Source: Drosophila miranda (lineage: Eukaryota; Arthropoda; Insecta; Diptera; Drosophilidae). From it: a stretch of 64,000 nucleotides of DNA. The stretch is taken from the NCBI RefSeq assembly GCF_003369915.1, contig NW_022881614.1:19198336-19262335 (forward strand). Direction: 5' to 3'. Position numbers and translations under genes: made by a program. Of this stretch, positions 11,839 to 21,584 are shown in pieces. Each line of letters begins with the position of its first letter. Position 1 is the stretch's first letter. The notes under the pieces were generated by a model. The model saw only the letters and a list, made by a program, of their open reading frames with translations, had not been told where the DNA came from and made no database searches.

Positions 11839-12762
11839 CTAATCGGCTGGGTTCTGCTCCGAACATTCACCCCCCGTTGGAAGGCAAAGGCTTTCAACAG
11901 ATCCATCCAATAGCAGAACCGCTATTTTTCCAACGGCCCTCTTGAAGATGCTTGCTTGGGTGCAGCTGGCGGCTACGCTGGGATGATCGTCGAACGCAGC
12001 AATCGGCTCTTCTTTACGAAGGCGGCTTGTCGTGATTACGTCTTGATCATCGGGAACCTCTGTAATTGCATAGAATGGCAGGAAATTTGGCAATGTAGAA
12101 ACTGTTGAAAGTTGAATTTCATTTGGCGTGGATATGTAGGTTTTTAATATATGGAAAAGTTCGCGCTGCAGTTCCTGATTCTCCGATCGCAGTTTTTCCA
12201 CTTGCACCTGGCACTCGAGCAGCTGCTTCCTGCATTGCTGCTCTAAGTCTTGGTACTCCAGCGTTGTGGGTCGAAAATCGTCAATAGAGATGCACGAGGA
12301 ATTTTCAAAAGCGGTTAAAGCTGCACGCTTATTCTCCGAGCTATCAATGCTTCCTGATACTATCCAACCAAGTTTTGTCTCCTGCAATGTTGGCAATTGG
12401 GCTGATAGTCGAATCTGTCCGACGCACATTAAATCGAAGAACAAACCAGAACCTATCAACAGATCGATACGTTGGGGCTTGGAGAAATTAGGATCAGCTA
12501 GTTTTAGATTATTCGGCATTGGCCAATCCTTTGCCTCTACGCCGAAGTTAGCCTGCATTTCCGTAATTGAGTTGGTGACAATTGCAGCGAAGGAAGCTCG
12601 ATAGCTTGCGTCCTGGGATTGTACAACTATATGTATAGACTTGCTCGAAGGTAGAATGGAATCTCCGATTCCAGAGATGTGAACATAAGACGAGCGATGA
12701 TCCAACTGCAACTGATCAGCGAGTCTAGATGTTACAAAGTTTTCCTGTGATGCAGAATCCAA
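11839..12762 (-). CDS. BEL/Pao pol fragment: DUF1758-type aspartic protease
   Basis: Minus frame reading ...AILDSASQENFVTSRLADQL with the active-site DSAS (the D[ST]G-like triad position of Pao proteases), then LLIGSGLFFDLMCVGQIRL and TKLGWIVSGSI, typical of DUF1758. After about residue 200 it becomes low-similarity sequence with a coiled-coil-like stretch (KLRSENQELQREL) and stops inside the left LTR. The polymerase domains that should follow are missing, so this is a truncated pol. It lies downstream of the gag frame at 12789-13916. Confidence 0.75.
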   Translation of the reverse strand: MDSASQENFVTSRLADQLQLDHRSSYVHISGIGDSILPSSKSIHIVVQSQDASYRASFAAIVTNSITEMQANFGVEAKDWPMPNNLKLADPNFSKPQRIDLLIGSGLFFDLMCVGQIRLSAQLPTLQETKLGWIVSGSIDSSENKRAALTAFENSSCISIDDFRPTTLEYQDLEQQCRKQLLECQVQVEKLRSENQELQRELFHILKTYISTPNEIQLSTVSTLPNFLPFYAITEVPDDQDVITTSRLRKEEPIAAFDDHPSVAASCTQASIFKRAVGKIAVLLLDGSVESLCLPTGGECSEQNPAD

Positions 12763-12788
12763 AATGGCGCGACATGGGATAAGTGCTC

Positions 12789-13919
12789 CTAACGATCTGT
12801 TACATGGACGAGGGCAGTAGGTAGCAACACGTTCTGGCTAGGCTGAGATTTCTGGATCGAGGGGGGAGGGCTAGAACACCCGCTTGCTAGAAGCACAGTC
12901 GCGGCCTCTTGCTGGATCGATTCCTCGGCCGGTGAAGAGGAAGATGAAGCACCAGTTCCCGATGGAATGTGGAGTAGCGTGTGATGTTTGGCCTGGCAAT
13001 GCCTGCAAAGTCCTGACCTGCACCTCTGCAATTCATGGCCTTTGTTGAGGCAGTTCAAACACAAGCGGCTCTTCTTTGCTTCTTTGTATCGTTCAAACGC
13101 AGAGGGATTCAGGAATGCCTGACATCTAGATATGTAATGCTCGGAGGAATTGCAATGGTTACATATGGGGTTAGGATGGTCGTTACTGGAGGTGATAAGG
13201 GTGACAGGTTTGTCTTCTCCCACCTGTTGACTAGGACTTGTTGCCATGGCTGATCCCAAATTCTCCAGCATCCGACATCTCGCTTCCAAAAATGAGGCCA
13301 TGCTTGACCACCGAGGCAATCCTGACGTCGGCAAGTTCTCTTCCCATTTCTCCTTTGTTTTGTGGTCCAGTTTCGTGCCTATGATGAAGATCAGCAACCC
13401 ATCCGAAATCTCCTGCGGGGTCGCCAAGGTCTGAAGTGCACGCAAGTGCGATTTGATTTTGTCGCTGGGCGCGCGCAAGCCGATAGTTGAGCCCTTCTCC
13501 CCCCCTTGCAGCCCGAAAATAGCCTTGACGTGTGCCTGAAAATGTAACAGTTTATTATCGAATCGCAACATTAGCAAATTCAACACCTTGTCGTAATTCT
13601 CCTCAGAAAGTTCCAAGGAACGAATCGTATCCAGCGCAGCACCATCTAGACATCCACGAAGATATTGGAATTTTTCGATGATTGGTATACGATGGTCTTT
13701 GTGCACCATTGTCGCGAACATCGAGTGGAATTCTGGCCAATCCATATAGTTCCCCCCGAATCGCGGAAGCTGCAACTCGGGCATTGGAGCACGGCCTATA
13801 CTATTATAGGCGAACAACGTCGAATTCCCCTCGAGAGTATGCCGAGCCGTTGAATTGGCAACATTTACCGTGCGAGCAGCCATCAACTCCCGCGACAGCC
13901 TGGACCTAACCTTCACATA
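12789..13919 (-). CDS. BEL/Pao gag-like protein (DUF1759 region and zinc knuckles)
   Basis: About 375 codons on the minus strand. The central part has MPELQLPRFGGNYMDWPEFH and KFQYLRGCLDGAALDTI, the signature of Pao/BEL gag (DUF1759). The C-terminal part has CNHCNSSEHYISRC and CLNCLNKGHELQRC zinc knuckles followed by a His/Cys stretch CRHCQAKHHTLLH. A probable upstream start lies in 13906-14178 (starting MAAPEPTNVANA); the two open frames overlap in different frames around 13910, so one small frameshift separates them. Confidence 0.75.
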   Translation of the reverse strand, partial: YVKVRSRLSRELMAARTVNVANSTARHTLEGNSTLFAYNSIGRAPMPELQLPRFGGNYMDWPEFHSMFATMVHKDHRIPIIEKFQYLRGCLDGAALDTIRSLELSEENYDKVLNLLMLRFDNKLLHFQAHVKAIFGLQGGEKGSTIGLRAPSDKIKSHLRALQTLATPQEISDGLLIFIIGTKLDHKTKEKWEENLPTSGLPRWSSMASFLEARCRMLENLGSAMATSPSQQVGEDKPVTLITSSNDHPNPICNHCNSSEHYISRCQAFLNPSAFERYKEAKKSRLCLNCLNKGHELQRCRSGLCRHCQAKHHTLLHIPSGTGASSSSSPAEESIQQEAATVLLASGCSSPPPSIQKSQPSQNVLLPTALVHVTDR

Positions 13920-14178
13920 AACATTCGAAAAGTACAGTCGGGCAGGAAATCCAGCCTTTCAAGGCTCGTTTGAGCGGCATCGAAATCCGCATCATTCGCT
14001 CGATTTGCTCTAAGCGAGCTTGAAGTTCTGCCTCATCTAGCTCGGCAAGCTCTTCCTTGGTGAGAAAGCGATCCATGGCCTTTAGTTGGCGCGCGATGGA
14101 CTCGGCCTTGTGCTTGTAGAAATCTACATCACTCGGCATTGCTGCGTTCGCGACATTGGTAGGCTCAGGTGCTGCCAT
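13906..14178 (-). CDS. N-terminal part of the TRAM-like gag (frame-separated)
   Basis: An ATG at 14178 starts a 90-codon frame (MAAPEPTNVANAAMPSDVDF) with a helical stretch ELAELDEAELQARLEQIERM. It ends in a different frame just where the main gag frame opens. The position close to the 5' LTR and the overlap suggest it was once joined to the gag. A single indel is the simplest cause; programmed frameshifting cannot be excluded. Confidence 0.5.
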   Translation of the reverse strand: MAAPEPTNVANAAMPSDVDFYKHKAESIARQLKAMDRFLTKEELAELDEAELQARLEQIERMMRISMPLKRALKGWISCPTVLFECLCEG

Positions 14179-14924
14179 GTTGAGGTTTTAAAAGAGTCAC
14201 TCAGCACGACTGAAAAAGACACCCTGTATACGTATAAACGTGGGAACCGAAAGCAAAGGGATTACAGCTAATGCCTTTAGCTGTGCGGCTGTGCGAGCTG
14301 TCCGATTCCGCTTTGTACTCCGCTTGTGTGTATTAGTGAGTTCGCTGCACTGCCTACCGCACTGCACTGACCGAATTGTCGCGACAGAGAAATTAATAGC
14401 CAGCAATGCGTGTATGTAGGTGTATGTAAGTGTGTTTTAGCACCGAATTGTGCTTAACCGCCGAAAATTTGCTAGGGCTAACGAATGTCGATCGCGAATG
14501 ATTATTAATTGACACTGCAACTCAGAGATCACGTCGGGGTCACCAAATTTTATGTGGAGATAATGTTTTTTATCCCCAATCGGCCGACTAATTATTTCGA
14601 ATTAAATAAAACTCGGCGCAGAAATAAAATTACGATATGTTCTTTAATGCGTGACATCCAAATTGCAAGTGTGGCTTGCCTGCCCTTTGCATTGCCGCTC
14701 CGATCGCTAAGCGCAGCTTCGCTCGGCCGACGTCGGTAGGCAGACGCAAAGCGGAGATAGCGAAGAGCGAGCTGGCAGAGAGCGTTTAGCAGGGGAAGCA
14801 AGCGCAAAGCTTTAACAAACAAATGAGTGACATAGACATAAGTAACAAACAAAATAAGCGGCTGAGGGCCAAGAATTAGGTGCTATTTGGCAAGCAGCTA
14901 ATCGGCTGGGTTCTGCTCCGAACA

Positions 14925-15666
14925 CACGTTTTATAGTAAGATCTAACAGGAGTGCGGATACCAAATTTGGTTACTCTAGCCTTAACAGTCTCTGAGATTT
15001 TTGAATATCCCCAGATTTTCGTCCTTTGCGGGGGCGGAAGGGGTTGTGGCGAAATTTTGAAACAAACTCGTCTCGGTCCGATATGTTAGGAGTGTGGATA
15101 CCAAATTTGGTTGCTCTAGCTTTTATAGTCTCTGAGATCTAGGCGCTAATGTTTTACTCTAAGCAAAGCCGCCTATGCTACGTGTGTGTTAGAGAGAGAC
15201 AGGGCGAGAAAAAATGAAATTGTTTTCTTGATGCTGGCTATAGTAATAATACGATCCAATTCAGATTCCGCAGTCTTAAAGATATGGTCATTCTCTACAA
15301 TTCTACGTTTTTGGTTTTCTCATATCTTTAAAATTGTGGATGCCACAGATTTTCGTCCTTTGTGGGGGCGGAAGTGGGCGGGGCGAAGTTTTGAAATATT
15401 TTTGTAGCAGTGACATATCACAGAAGTCTGGATCCAAAACATCGTTGCTTTAGCTCTTATAGTTTTTGAGCACTAGGCGCTGAAGGGGACGGACAGACGG
15501 ACGGACGGACGGACGGACGGACGGACAGACAGACAGGGCTCAATCGACTCGGCTATTGATGCTGATCAAGAATATATATACTTTATGGGGTCGGAAACGA
15601 TTCCTTCTGGACGTTACACACATCCACTTTTACCACAAATCTAATATACCCCAATACTCATTTTGA
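14925..15666 (+). mobile_element. DINE-1 (unit 1), part right of TRAM, subtype A
   Basis: It begins with the second CACGT target duplication and runs through the GGAC/GGAC microsatellite at about 15488-15533 to CCAATACTCATTTTGA, where the terminal hairpin is cut short and R1 begins. Confidence 0.85.
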
Positions 15667-16165
15667 TTATAATTTATAATCAACCTGCTTAAGATAAGGA
15701 AATAAATGTTTAATTAAAGCATAATTTTTATAATTTATAATCAACCTGTTCAAAATAAGGAAATAAATGTGTACCATACCCCCACCCCTGCCCATTCTTT
15801 ATTTATTTTGTGGCGGTAGGTCAGTTCATCAAAAGACCCAAAACAAGAACCAAACTCAAATTTCAGTTCTAGCGGCCAGCAATACTAAACACACACACGC
15901 AAAGTACGTGAGAATGCATGTGCCTCCATACACTAAAACATGCTGGTGGCAAAACAGAACCAGTCCTGAGAGAGTTCAAAAAATCTGAAAAAGCATACAA
16001 TCACATATTTTTGTCGAAATATATTGCGTGTGTACCCACACATGCAAAGATGTTCTCTCTGCGTTCTCTCTCTCATGATGACGTGGGGTACTGAACGCGC
16101 TAGCCAGTGTGTGACGCTTTTGTTGTATGAACTGGCACATCTATATACTGTATGGTTAGTGGCCT
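15667..16165 (-). repeat. Repeat R1, inverted (left border of gene block, unit 1)
   Basis: Reverse complement of R1, ending CTATATACTGTATGGTTAGTG. The forward copy at 26497-27272 bounds the other side of the gene block, so the four genes are enclosed by R1 in inverted orientation. A 12-13 bp indel (CGACGGCGTTTG present at about 30188, absent here) distinguishes this copy from unit 2. Confidence 0.75.
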
Positions 16166-16817
16166 CGCCCACATAAATTTATCCGATTAATGAATCAATT
16201 GTCTGCTTTAATGGCTTGTTTTAAATACTTGACTTGTTTTCCTGCTGCGGCGATTGCTTTGATTGTTTTTGTCTCAATTTTGGTTCAACAAAATACTGAT
16301 GAAAAACCGAACTTAGCCCACTTAAGCCCACTATCTTTCAATAGTTCAACGACTTGAGGTAAATGGCGGAAAATAATTGTGTTTGTAAGTTATTCTCGTA
16401 GATCCGTCCTATCCTTCCTATTTAGTTTTCATTAGTTTCGGTGGAATATTGAAATACCCCCTTGGACTACAATGGGTTAATCATTATCCGTCTAGGTTTG
16501 GAAACCGAATTCCTCGATTTTGATATTCCGAGGAATATTACTGGCTATAAAGAACATTTAGCCACGCCTACAGTTGCTTTTATTGGACTTTGCCTAGAAA
16601 ACGGTTTTAGCGAAAAAGGTCAACCACAATTCCACTAAATGAATGTTTGTACATGGTAACTACATTCTAACTACACAGTTGCTACATATGAAATACATTT
16701 GTATGTAATCGAAGGCGACACTGTCAGTGTGACCGCGGATTAATTGATAAAATATACGGCATCTGGCCACACAACGTTCAGCATGTGCGATTCCTTTGTT
16801 TTTGTTTTTTTTGAGCT
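16166..16817 (+). promoter_or_regulatory. Upstream region of Dpit47 with a core-promoter Motif 1
   Basis: CAGTGTGACCG at 16725-16735 fits Drosophila core promoter Motif 1 (reverse of YGGTCACACTR), common in TATA-less housekeeping genes, about 85 bp from the ATG. A dispersed R3-like repeat lies at about 16510-16630 (CTCGATTTTGATATTCCG, TTAGCGAAAAAGGTCAAC). No other gene is seen. Confidence 0.55.
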
Positions 16818-18066
16818 ATGGATGAGCTGGATGCCCAAAAAACTTGGACGGATGAGGAACGTCTGGAGCTGGCTACCAAGCTAGCTGCCGAGCTGGATGC
16901 CTTCATCGATTGTCTGGAGAAAAAGCGGTATGAGGAGGGCTGGCCCGAGGATCGATGGCAGGAGGAAATGGACAAGCACCCGTTCTTCATGAAGAAGGCG
17001 CCACAACCTGGCGATGATGTCCATCCCATGTTCGAGGGCCTGCAGAAGCTCAAGTACGATCCCGAGGAGAATACACGCGACGAGCTTGCTTTCAATTACA
17101 AAGAAGACGGAAATTTCTATATGAAGCACCAGAAATTCCGCATGGCCGTGTACAGCTTCACCGAGGGCATCAAGTCGAAGTCTGACAACCCCGATGTATT
17201 GGCCGTACTGTATAATAATCGCTCAGCGGCCCACTATTTCATCAAGAACTACAAATCCTCCTTGAGCGATGTTCAACGAGCCTTATTCTTTAAGCCGGAC
17301 TACACAAAGGCCCGCTGGAAGGCAGTCCAATGTGCTTATGAACTGGATAAGTTTGATGTGTGCACGCAGATGTGCGTGGAACTGCTGGAGGTGGATATCG
17401 ACCACAAGGAGGCTAAGGAGCTGCTGCACTAGAACAAGATGAAGAAGGTGACTGCGATGATAATTCCCGATGTTCGCCATATAAGCTCTGGTTTTTCTTT
17501 CAGCTGGAAACGGAACGCAATCAGCGGAAAGAGGCTGCCGAGTCCAAGCGTCGTCTGACCCGACTCCAAAAGCTTCGGGACGCCATTGAGCAGCGTGCCA
17601 TCAAATTCGACGATCAAAAGGTAGGAAAAAAGGCCAACATTACCGAGGAGTTGCTGCGTCCCAAGTTCCTGCCACTAGAGGACCACCCAGTGCACCTCGA
17701 CGACGATGGCAGCACTCTAATCTGGCCTGCGGCCTTCTCCTATCCAGAGTTCCTCTTCAGCGATTTTCAGCAGCAGCTGCCGGAGACCGCCACCATGATG
17801 GATTGCCTTACGACGCTATTTGCCGAGCCACTGCCCTGCGACAAGTCGCATAACTACCGAATGGGAAATGTGAATGTGTACTACTACGATACCGCAAAGC
17901 GGCCTGTGTCCACAAGGTGGAACCCGAGAGATCGCTAAGCGAAATTATCAATAAGAAGGGCATTTTTGTCTCTGGAGGAGCAATGCTCTTCTATGTGGTA
18001 CCGAAGGATACGCGGGTTGAGCAGGAGTTTTTAAATGAGCAACGACGGCCAATGGTCTACAGTTGA
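16818..18066 (+). pseudogene. Dpit47: Dpit47 (TTC4-like Hsp90 co-chaperone), pseudogene copy 1
   Basis: Exon 1 is 16818-17447, the intron 17448-17503 (56 nt, GT...TTCTTTCAG), exon 2 17504-18066. The product resembles Drosophila Dpit47, a TPR co-chaperone that binds Hsp90 and DNA polymerase alpha. The N-terminal helix WTDEERLELATKLAAEL, the TPR block at about residues 90-200 and the C-terminal TTC4/Cns1 wheel domain are all recognisable. A TAG at 17430-17432 replaces the Lys codon after ELLH (codon 205), cutting off the wheel domain. Near 17880 a net +2 change (TACTACGATACC against TACGAGAACC in copy 2) shifts the frame, a lesion private to this copy. A polyadenylation signal AATAAA is at 18078-18083. 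A 204-residue TPR-only product remains possible. Confidence 0.92.
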
Positions 18067-18535
18067 CGCTATGACGAAATAAAGTGTTCCACTGTTCCAT
18101 TACACAACTATTTTGCTCTCCCTACTCTGACTCGAGCCAGATTCCATTAAAATGTTTTTTTCGGTTGCAGCAAATACTTTTTATTAAGCTTACATCTTAG
18201 TCACGGTACAATTGAGCGTTGGTGGGGCTATATAAGCATTTATTAAATAGGACTAACCAGTTTTTGATATGTTATGCGAAGCCAAAAAGCGTAGTCCCAG
18301 CCACACACCGCCCCCAAATATCGGGGAAGGCGCGAGCCGAGTGTAATATTACATTATATAATTAGGTTAGAATATGTATGTATAAATCGTAGAGTAGACA
18401 ATCAATTCACAACAGTAATACTAGGAGCACTCCTTAAATGGAACTGGATATGATTCGTTAGAGTACTTATGACAAAGCTGGATCAACATATAAGGCTATA
18501 CTATATAGACTAAGTGCAACGTTGGAAAGCGTATT
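18067..18535. other. 3' flank between Dpit47 and the inverted-repeat element
   Basis: AT-rich intergenic DNA between two convergent genes. It holds the Dpit47 AATAAA at 18078 and, on the minus strand, AATAAA (TTTATT at 18239-18244) that could serve the adaptor gene. No coding potential is seen. Confidence 0.5.
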
Positions 18536-19210
18536 ACCAATGACTATACAATACCAAGATGTTGCATGAGCGACCAAAAAGCTGTTCTATTGCCTTTTCG
18601 CCTGTACTTCGTCTCTACCGCGACGCCGCTGCCCATCGGTTTCGTCTGTTCGGCAATGCCTTCACCAGCAACGAAATAATTCTGGACTCTCGAGCCTCAG
18701 CACCGTCGAAGCGGTGGTCGCGGAACGCCGATGTCTTTGGAGCGGCACAGTGGGACCTTTGGCCGTCTCAGCTTTCTAAATTAGTTAGTGAATATGAGTT
18801 CAATAAATATTTGCACACTGAAAAAATGTTAAACTTTGAGTGCTTATATCTCCTAAACTAAAACTATCTTGAAAATTCGATTGGAAAATTCTCTATTAGA
18901 TGCGTACATTAAATTTATCTAAAGCACTCATACAATTTTTTGACTATTTCGACTGAGTCCGCACTGTGCCGCGCCAAAGACATCAGCGACCACGCTGCCC
19001 TACGGTTTTGGCACGCAGACACTGACATGCTTTCACACCGACTCGACGCTGACCGAGGCATTGACGAAGCCGAGTAGCATTTCGGAGGCGAAGGTAGCGT
19101 AAAAGAGAATTGAAGTACTAGACCCGCGCGCCCGTACCATGAAGCGTCAAACGAAAATTGAAAAAGCATTTGTTCATCATGCAACATCTTGGTATTGTAT
19201 AGTCTTTGGT
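18536..19210. mobile_element. 675-bp inverted-repeat (MITE-like or foldback) element, copy 1
   Basis: The ends are near-perfect inverted repeats of about 35 bp: ACCAATGACTATACAATACC then AAGATGTTGCATGA at the left, and their reverse complement at the right (19176-19210), flanked by ATT on each side. A second inner pair, CGATGTCTTTGGAGCGGCAC at about 18729 and its near complement at about 18970-18990, shows that the inverted symmetry extends through the arms, with diverged sequence between. No transposase is encoded. It lies in the space between the convergent Dpit47 and adaptor genes. Read as RNA it could fold into a long imperfect hairpin. Confidence 0.7.
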
Positions 19211-19234
19211 ATTACATACATGGATAAAATAATA

Positions 19235-19585
19235 TTAAGCTGATGATATCAGCTTCTCATCAAAACAACACAAAGCTGGAGAGATCACAATCACAAGATA
19301 ACCTATAACATAAATTAAGCGATACTTTAGACAATTAAAAGGTGTGTGCTTCCACAGTGACGTGAGTAGCGTGGCATACTTCTGGAGCAATCGAGTTGCC
19401 TGCTCGGCCGCCTGATAGTGGTTCTCGTACTCATCCTCCAGTTTGGGCTGGACAATGCCCCCGTTCATGGTGGGGTATCTTGGCTGTCCCTGGGATTTAA
19501 CCTCAGTGGACTGACCGTCATCGAACTTGAAATCAATATTCTTGAGCATTGTTAAGTGTAAGAGCTCCTCCTCTATTCCTTCCAT
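19235..19585 (-). CDS. Possible C-terminal extension of the adaptor gene in a shifted frame
   Basis: A 116-codon minus frame starts with ATG one base after the TAA of the upstream adaptor reading frame (TAATATG). It encodes MEGIEEELLHLTMLKN, a DEYENHY motif like the docking motifs of the main protein, and a hydrophobic end (LIYVIGYLVIVISPALCCF). The junction falls in a CAA/AAT-rich stretch, so a 1-bp indel may have split one gene. Both copies share it. Alternatively it is a chance frame in the 3' UTR. Confidence 0.35.
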   Translation of the reverse strand: MEGIEEELLHLTMLKNIDFKFDDGQSTEVKSQGQPRYPTMNGGIVQPKLEDEYENHYQAAEQATRLLQKYATLLTSLWKHTPFNCLKYRLIYVIGYLVIVISPALCCFDEKLISSA

Positions 19586-19586
19586 A

Positions 19587-21584
19587 TTATTGTTGTTGTG
19601 ATTGGATTATTGGATGAGTCACGGCATAGACTCCCTCGGAGATCTTGTGGGCGGCAGTCTTCATCGTTGAGATTTTAGTCTTGGTGGATAATGATGATGT
19701 TGCTGTTGCCGATGCGTTGTTGGCTACCTGACGCTGTTCGACGATTTGCTGTGGCGACGATATATAGAGATTCTCCTTGCGTTCGCGACGCAACTTGGAA
19801 CTAACAAGGTGCCTCAGGCTTGGGCCATGTTCGGTGGGACTTCGTCGCTTGGATTTAAGAGTATCGCAACTGTTTGGATAGTACGAGGGCACCTTGTCGT
19901 CTACGCTTATAATGGACTTCCTGGGCGTCTGGTAGTAGTCCTCCTCCTCCTCCTCCTGATAGCTGTGCTTCTCTTTAGGTGTTCCCTTTTGCGGCAAGGC
20001 TGGCAAAGGAGATTCGGTGGATGTGCTGGTGCTGATGCCAATGTCTAGAGGCTCGGCCTCTAGCTCCTGGGCGGCCTTGACAGCCAAGAGATTCTCATAC
20101 AAATGCTCGGCAAAACCGGACGCAGCTGCTGCTGTGGTGCTGTTCAAGGAGCTGCCATGCATGGCCTCGTAGATGTCACTCTCATTGGCAGCCACCAATG
20201 TCTTGGTGGGTTGGTCCTCCGTGTTACAGCTGCTGGTGGAAGAGCAATAGGAACCCGTGGAATATCCAGACGAGGTGGAGGCAGTGCTTCCAGCTGGCTG
20301 CGGCAGCACCTTCTTCTCTAAAATTTTCACGATGGGCGCCATCACACAGTATCCGGTGAGATCGTCCACCATGATCTTATTTTTCTTCACACGATTGCTG
20401 TGCGGCACTGCACCATGGGATCCGATCAGATTAATGGTTGATGTATTACAAGCGGAAAAGTTAAAGTTATTCGGCAGTTGCTCAGATACATTTAAGCTCT
20501 CTAGGGAGCCGGATTTGCTCAAGTGTCTCGTGATCTGTGCGACCAACTGATCCCGTGAGATTGGTTCAATGGCCGAGTCATCCAGACTGATGTTCAGCTC
20601 AACGCTAGACTCGTGGCTTTGCGTGAAAATATCCTCCCCAAAGGTGTCCAGAAAGTTGAGCTTCGAAAGGTCGGGACTTGAGAAGCTATTCCGCTGGGAT
20701 TTGCTCAGCTGGGAAGTGCGCTTCAAGGGCAGAGCCATCTCTGGAGTCGGCGCATTTTCGTAGAGGGGCAACTGGTCGTCCTTCGGCTGCTGGACGGGTT
20801 CACTAACACTGCCGGAGCGTTTCTGGCGCGTACTCCCGAAAAGTTTGTCCAGCATGTTCTTGTATTTCTTCTTCTTGGCTAGCTCTACTTCGGGGTTGGT
20901 GCAGGATCGCGGAATATCGCCCAAAGGAGAGCACTCAAATGTGTTTATGCGTTTACGATATGGGTGCGTTGGTAGGGGAGGTGGCGAAGGCGTCTCCATA
21001 ACAGCTGGCTTCATCTCCTCATATATGCCCGAGGCAATGGAGGCGCACGATATTCGGCTTCCGTCAAAGATTTCTTCATAGATCTGCGAGACACGCGCCG
21101 AGAAATGGCTGATGTCCAAAGCATCTGGCAGATTTGGCAGTGGACCCAAGGCACCAGGACCCCTGCTCAATCGGCGCTGCTCCAGGAAAACCTGTCTGTA
21201 CAGCTCCAGATTCTTAATGGACTTCTTCATCCACTTCATATGGCGCCGACAGGACAACTCAGTTTCCAAGGCAAAGTAAATGAAGCATTCGCGCCGATTT
21301 TGGGTCCAAAACAGCACGTACGAGTGCTGCTTGGTCCGTGAGGTGGCCAAGCTCATGCTGACGCCGGGCACATTCACCGAGACACTCAGCGCTTTGGAAG
21401 ATGCTGGCGGCTCTTCATTGTCCGCAGATCCCTGAAATGTGAGGCGAAGGAAGCAGGGCACACATTTGATGGCTTCGATTTTCACTTGGCATCGAGTCCA
21501 CCTCTTATAGCGCAGCGCCATTGCGCGCTTATCGTGTGTATCCAACTTGACTTCCATACACATGGAAATCTTGTTGTGGTCCAT
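19587..21584 (-). CDS. PH-like domain adaptor/docking protein, copy 1
   Basis: An open frame of 665 codons from the ATG at 21584. Residues about 15-130 look like a PH-type domain (ALRYKRWTRCQVKIEA, FLRLTFQG, SYVLFWTQNRRECFIYFALE, ending in a C-terminal helix RRHMKWMKKSIKN). The rest is low-complexity with a proline-rich PSPPPLPTHPYR (199-210). It has many tyrosines in SH2-docking contexts: QIYEEIF (Y169), GIYEEMK (Y188, YxxM), PLYENAP, DIYEAMH (YxxM) and HLYENLL. This suggests a membrane-associated scaffold downstream of a tyrosine kinase; the family is known to recruit Grb2 (YxN) and PI3K (YxxM). I cannot name the D. melanogaster gene. The frame is open in both copies; a promoter Motif 1 lies upstream at 21731. 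Confidence 0.8.
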   Translation of the reverse strand: MDHNKISMCMEVKLDTHDKRAMALRYKRWTRCQVKIEAIKCVPCFLRLTFQGSADNEEPPASSKALSVSVNVPGVSMSLATSRTKQHSYVLFWTQNRRECFIYFALETELSCRRHMKWMKKSIKNLELYRQVFLEQRRLSRGPGALGPLPNLPDALDISHFSARVSQIYEEIFDGSRISCASIASGIYEEMKPAVMETPSPPPLPTHPYRKRINTFECSPLGDIPRSCTNPEVELAKKKKYKNMLDKLFGSTRQKRSGSVSEPVQQPKDDQLPLYENAPTPEMALPLKRTSQLSKSQRNSFSSPDLSKLNFLDTFGEDIFTQSHESSVELNISLDDSAIEPISRDQLVAQITRHLSKSGSLESLNVSEQLPNNFNFSACNTSTINLIGSHGAVPHSNRVKKNKIMVDDLTGYCVMAPIVKILEKKVLPQPAGSTASTSSGYSTGSYCSSTSSCNTEDQPTKTLVAANESDIYEAMHGSSLNSTTAAAASGFAEHLYENLLAVKAAQELEAEPLDIGISTSTSTESPLPALPQKGTPKEKHSYQEEEEEDYYQTPRKSIISVDDKVPSYYPNSCDTLKSKRRSPTEHGPSLRHLVSSKLRRERKENLYISSPQQIVEQRQVANNASATATSSLSTKTKISTMKTAAHKISEGVYAVTHPIIQSQQQ

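Larger units (their letters stand above)
11494..14924 (-). mobile_element. TRAM-like BEL/Pao LTR retrotransposon
   Basis: Both LTRs are exactly 372 bp (11494-11865 and 14553-14924), start TGTGGAGATAATG and end CTCCGAACA on the plus strand. CACGT (11489-11493 and 14925-14929) is a perfect 5-bp target-site duplication. Just inside the right LTR the minus strand reads TGGTGACCCCGACGTGATC, a primer-binding-site-like sequence. Total length is 3431 bp. The sizes agree with my memory of TRAM of D. miranda (about 3.45 kb, 372-bp LTRs). RT, RNase H and integrase are absent, so it must depend on a helper. The LTRs are almost identical, so the insertion is young. Confidence 0.88.

Noticed and set aside
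19746-20048. Plus-strand open frames of 60-100 codons across the adaptor gene
   Set aside because: They are antisense shadows of a long, clearly coding minus-strand frame with third-position bias.
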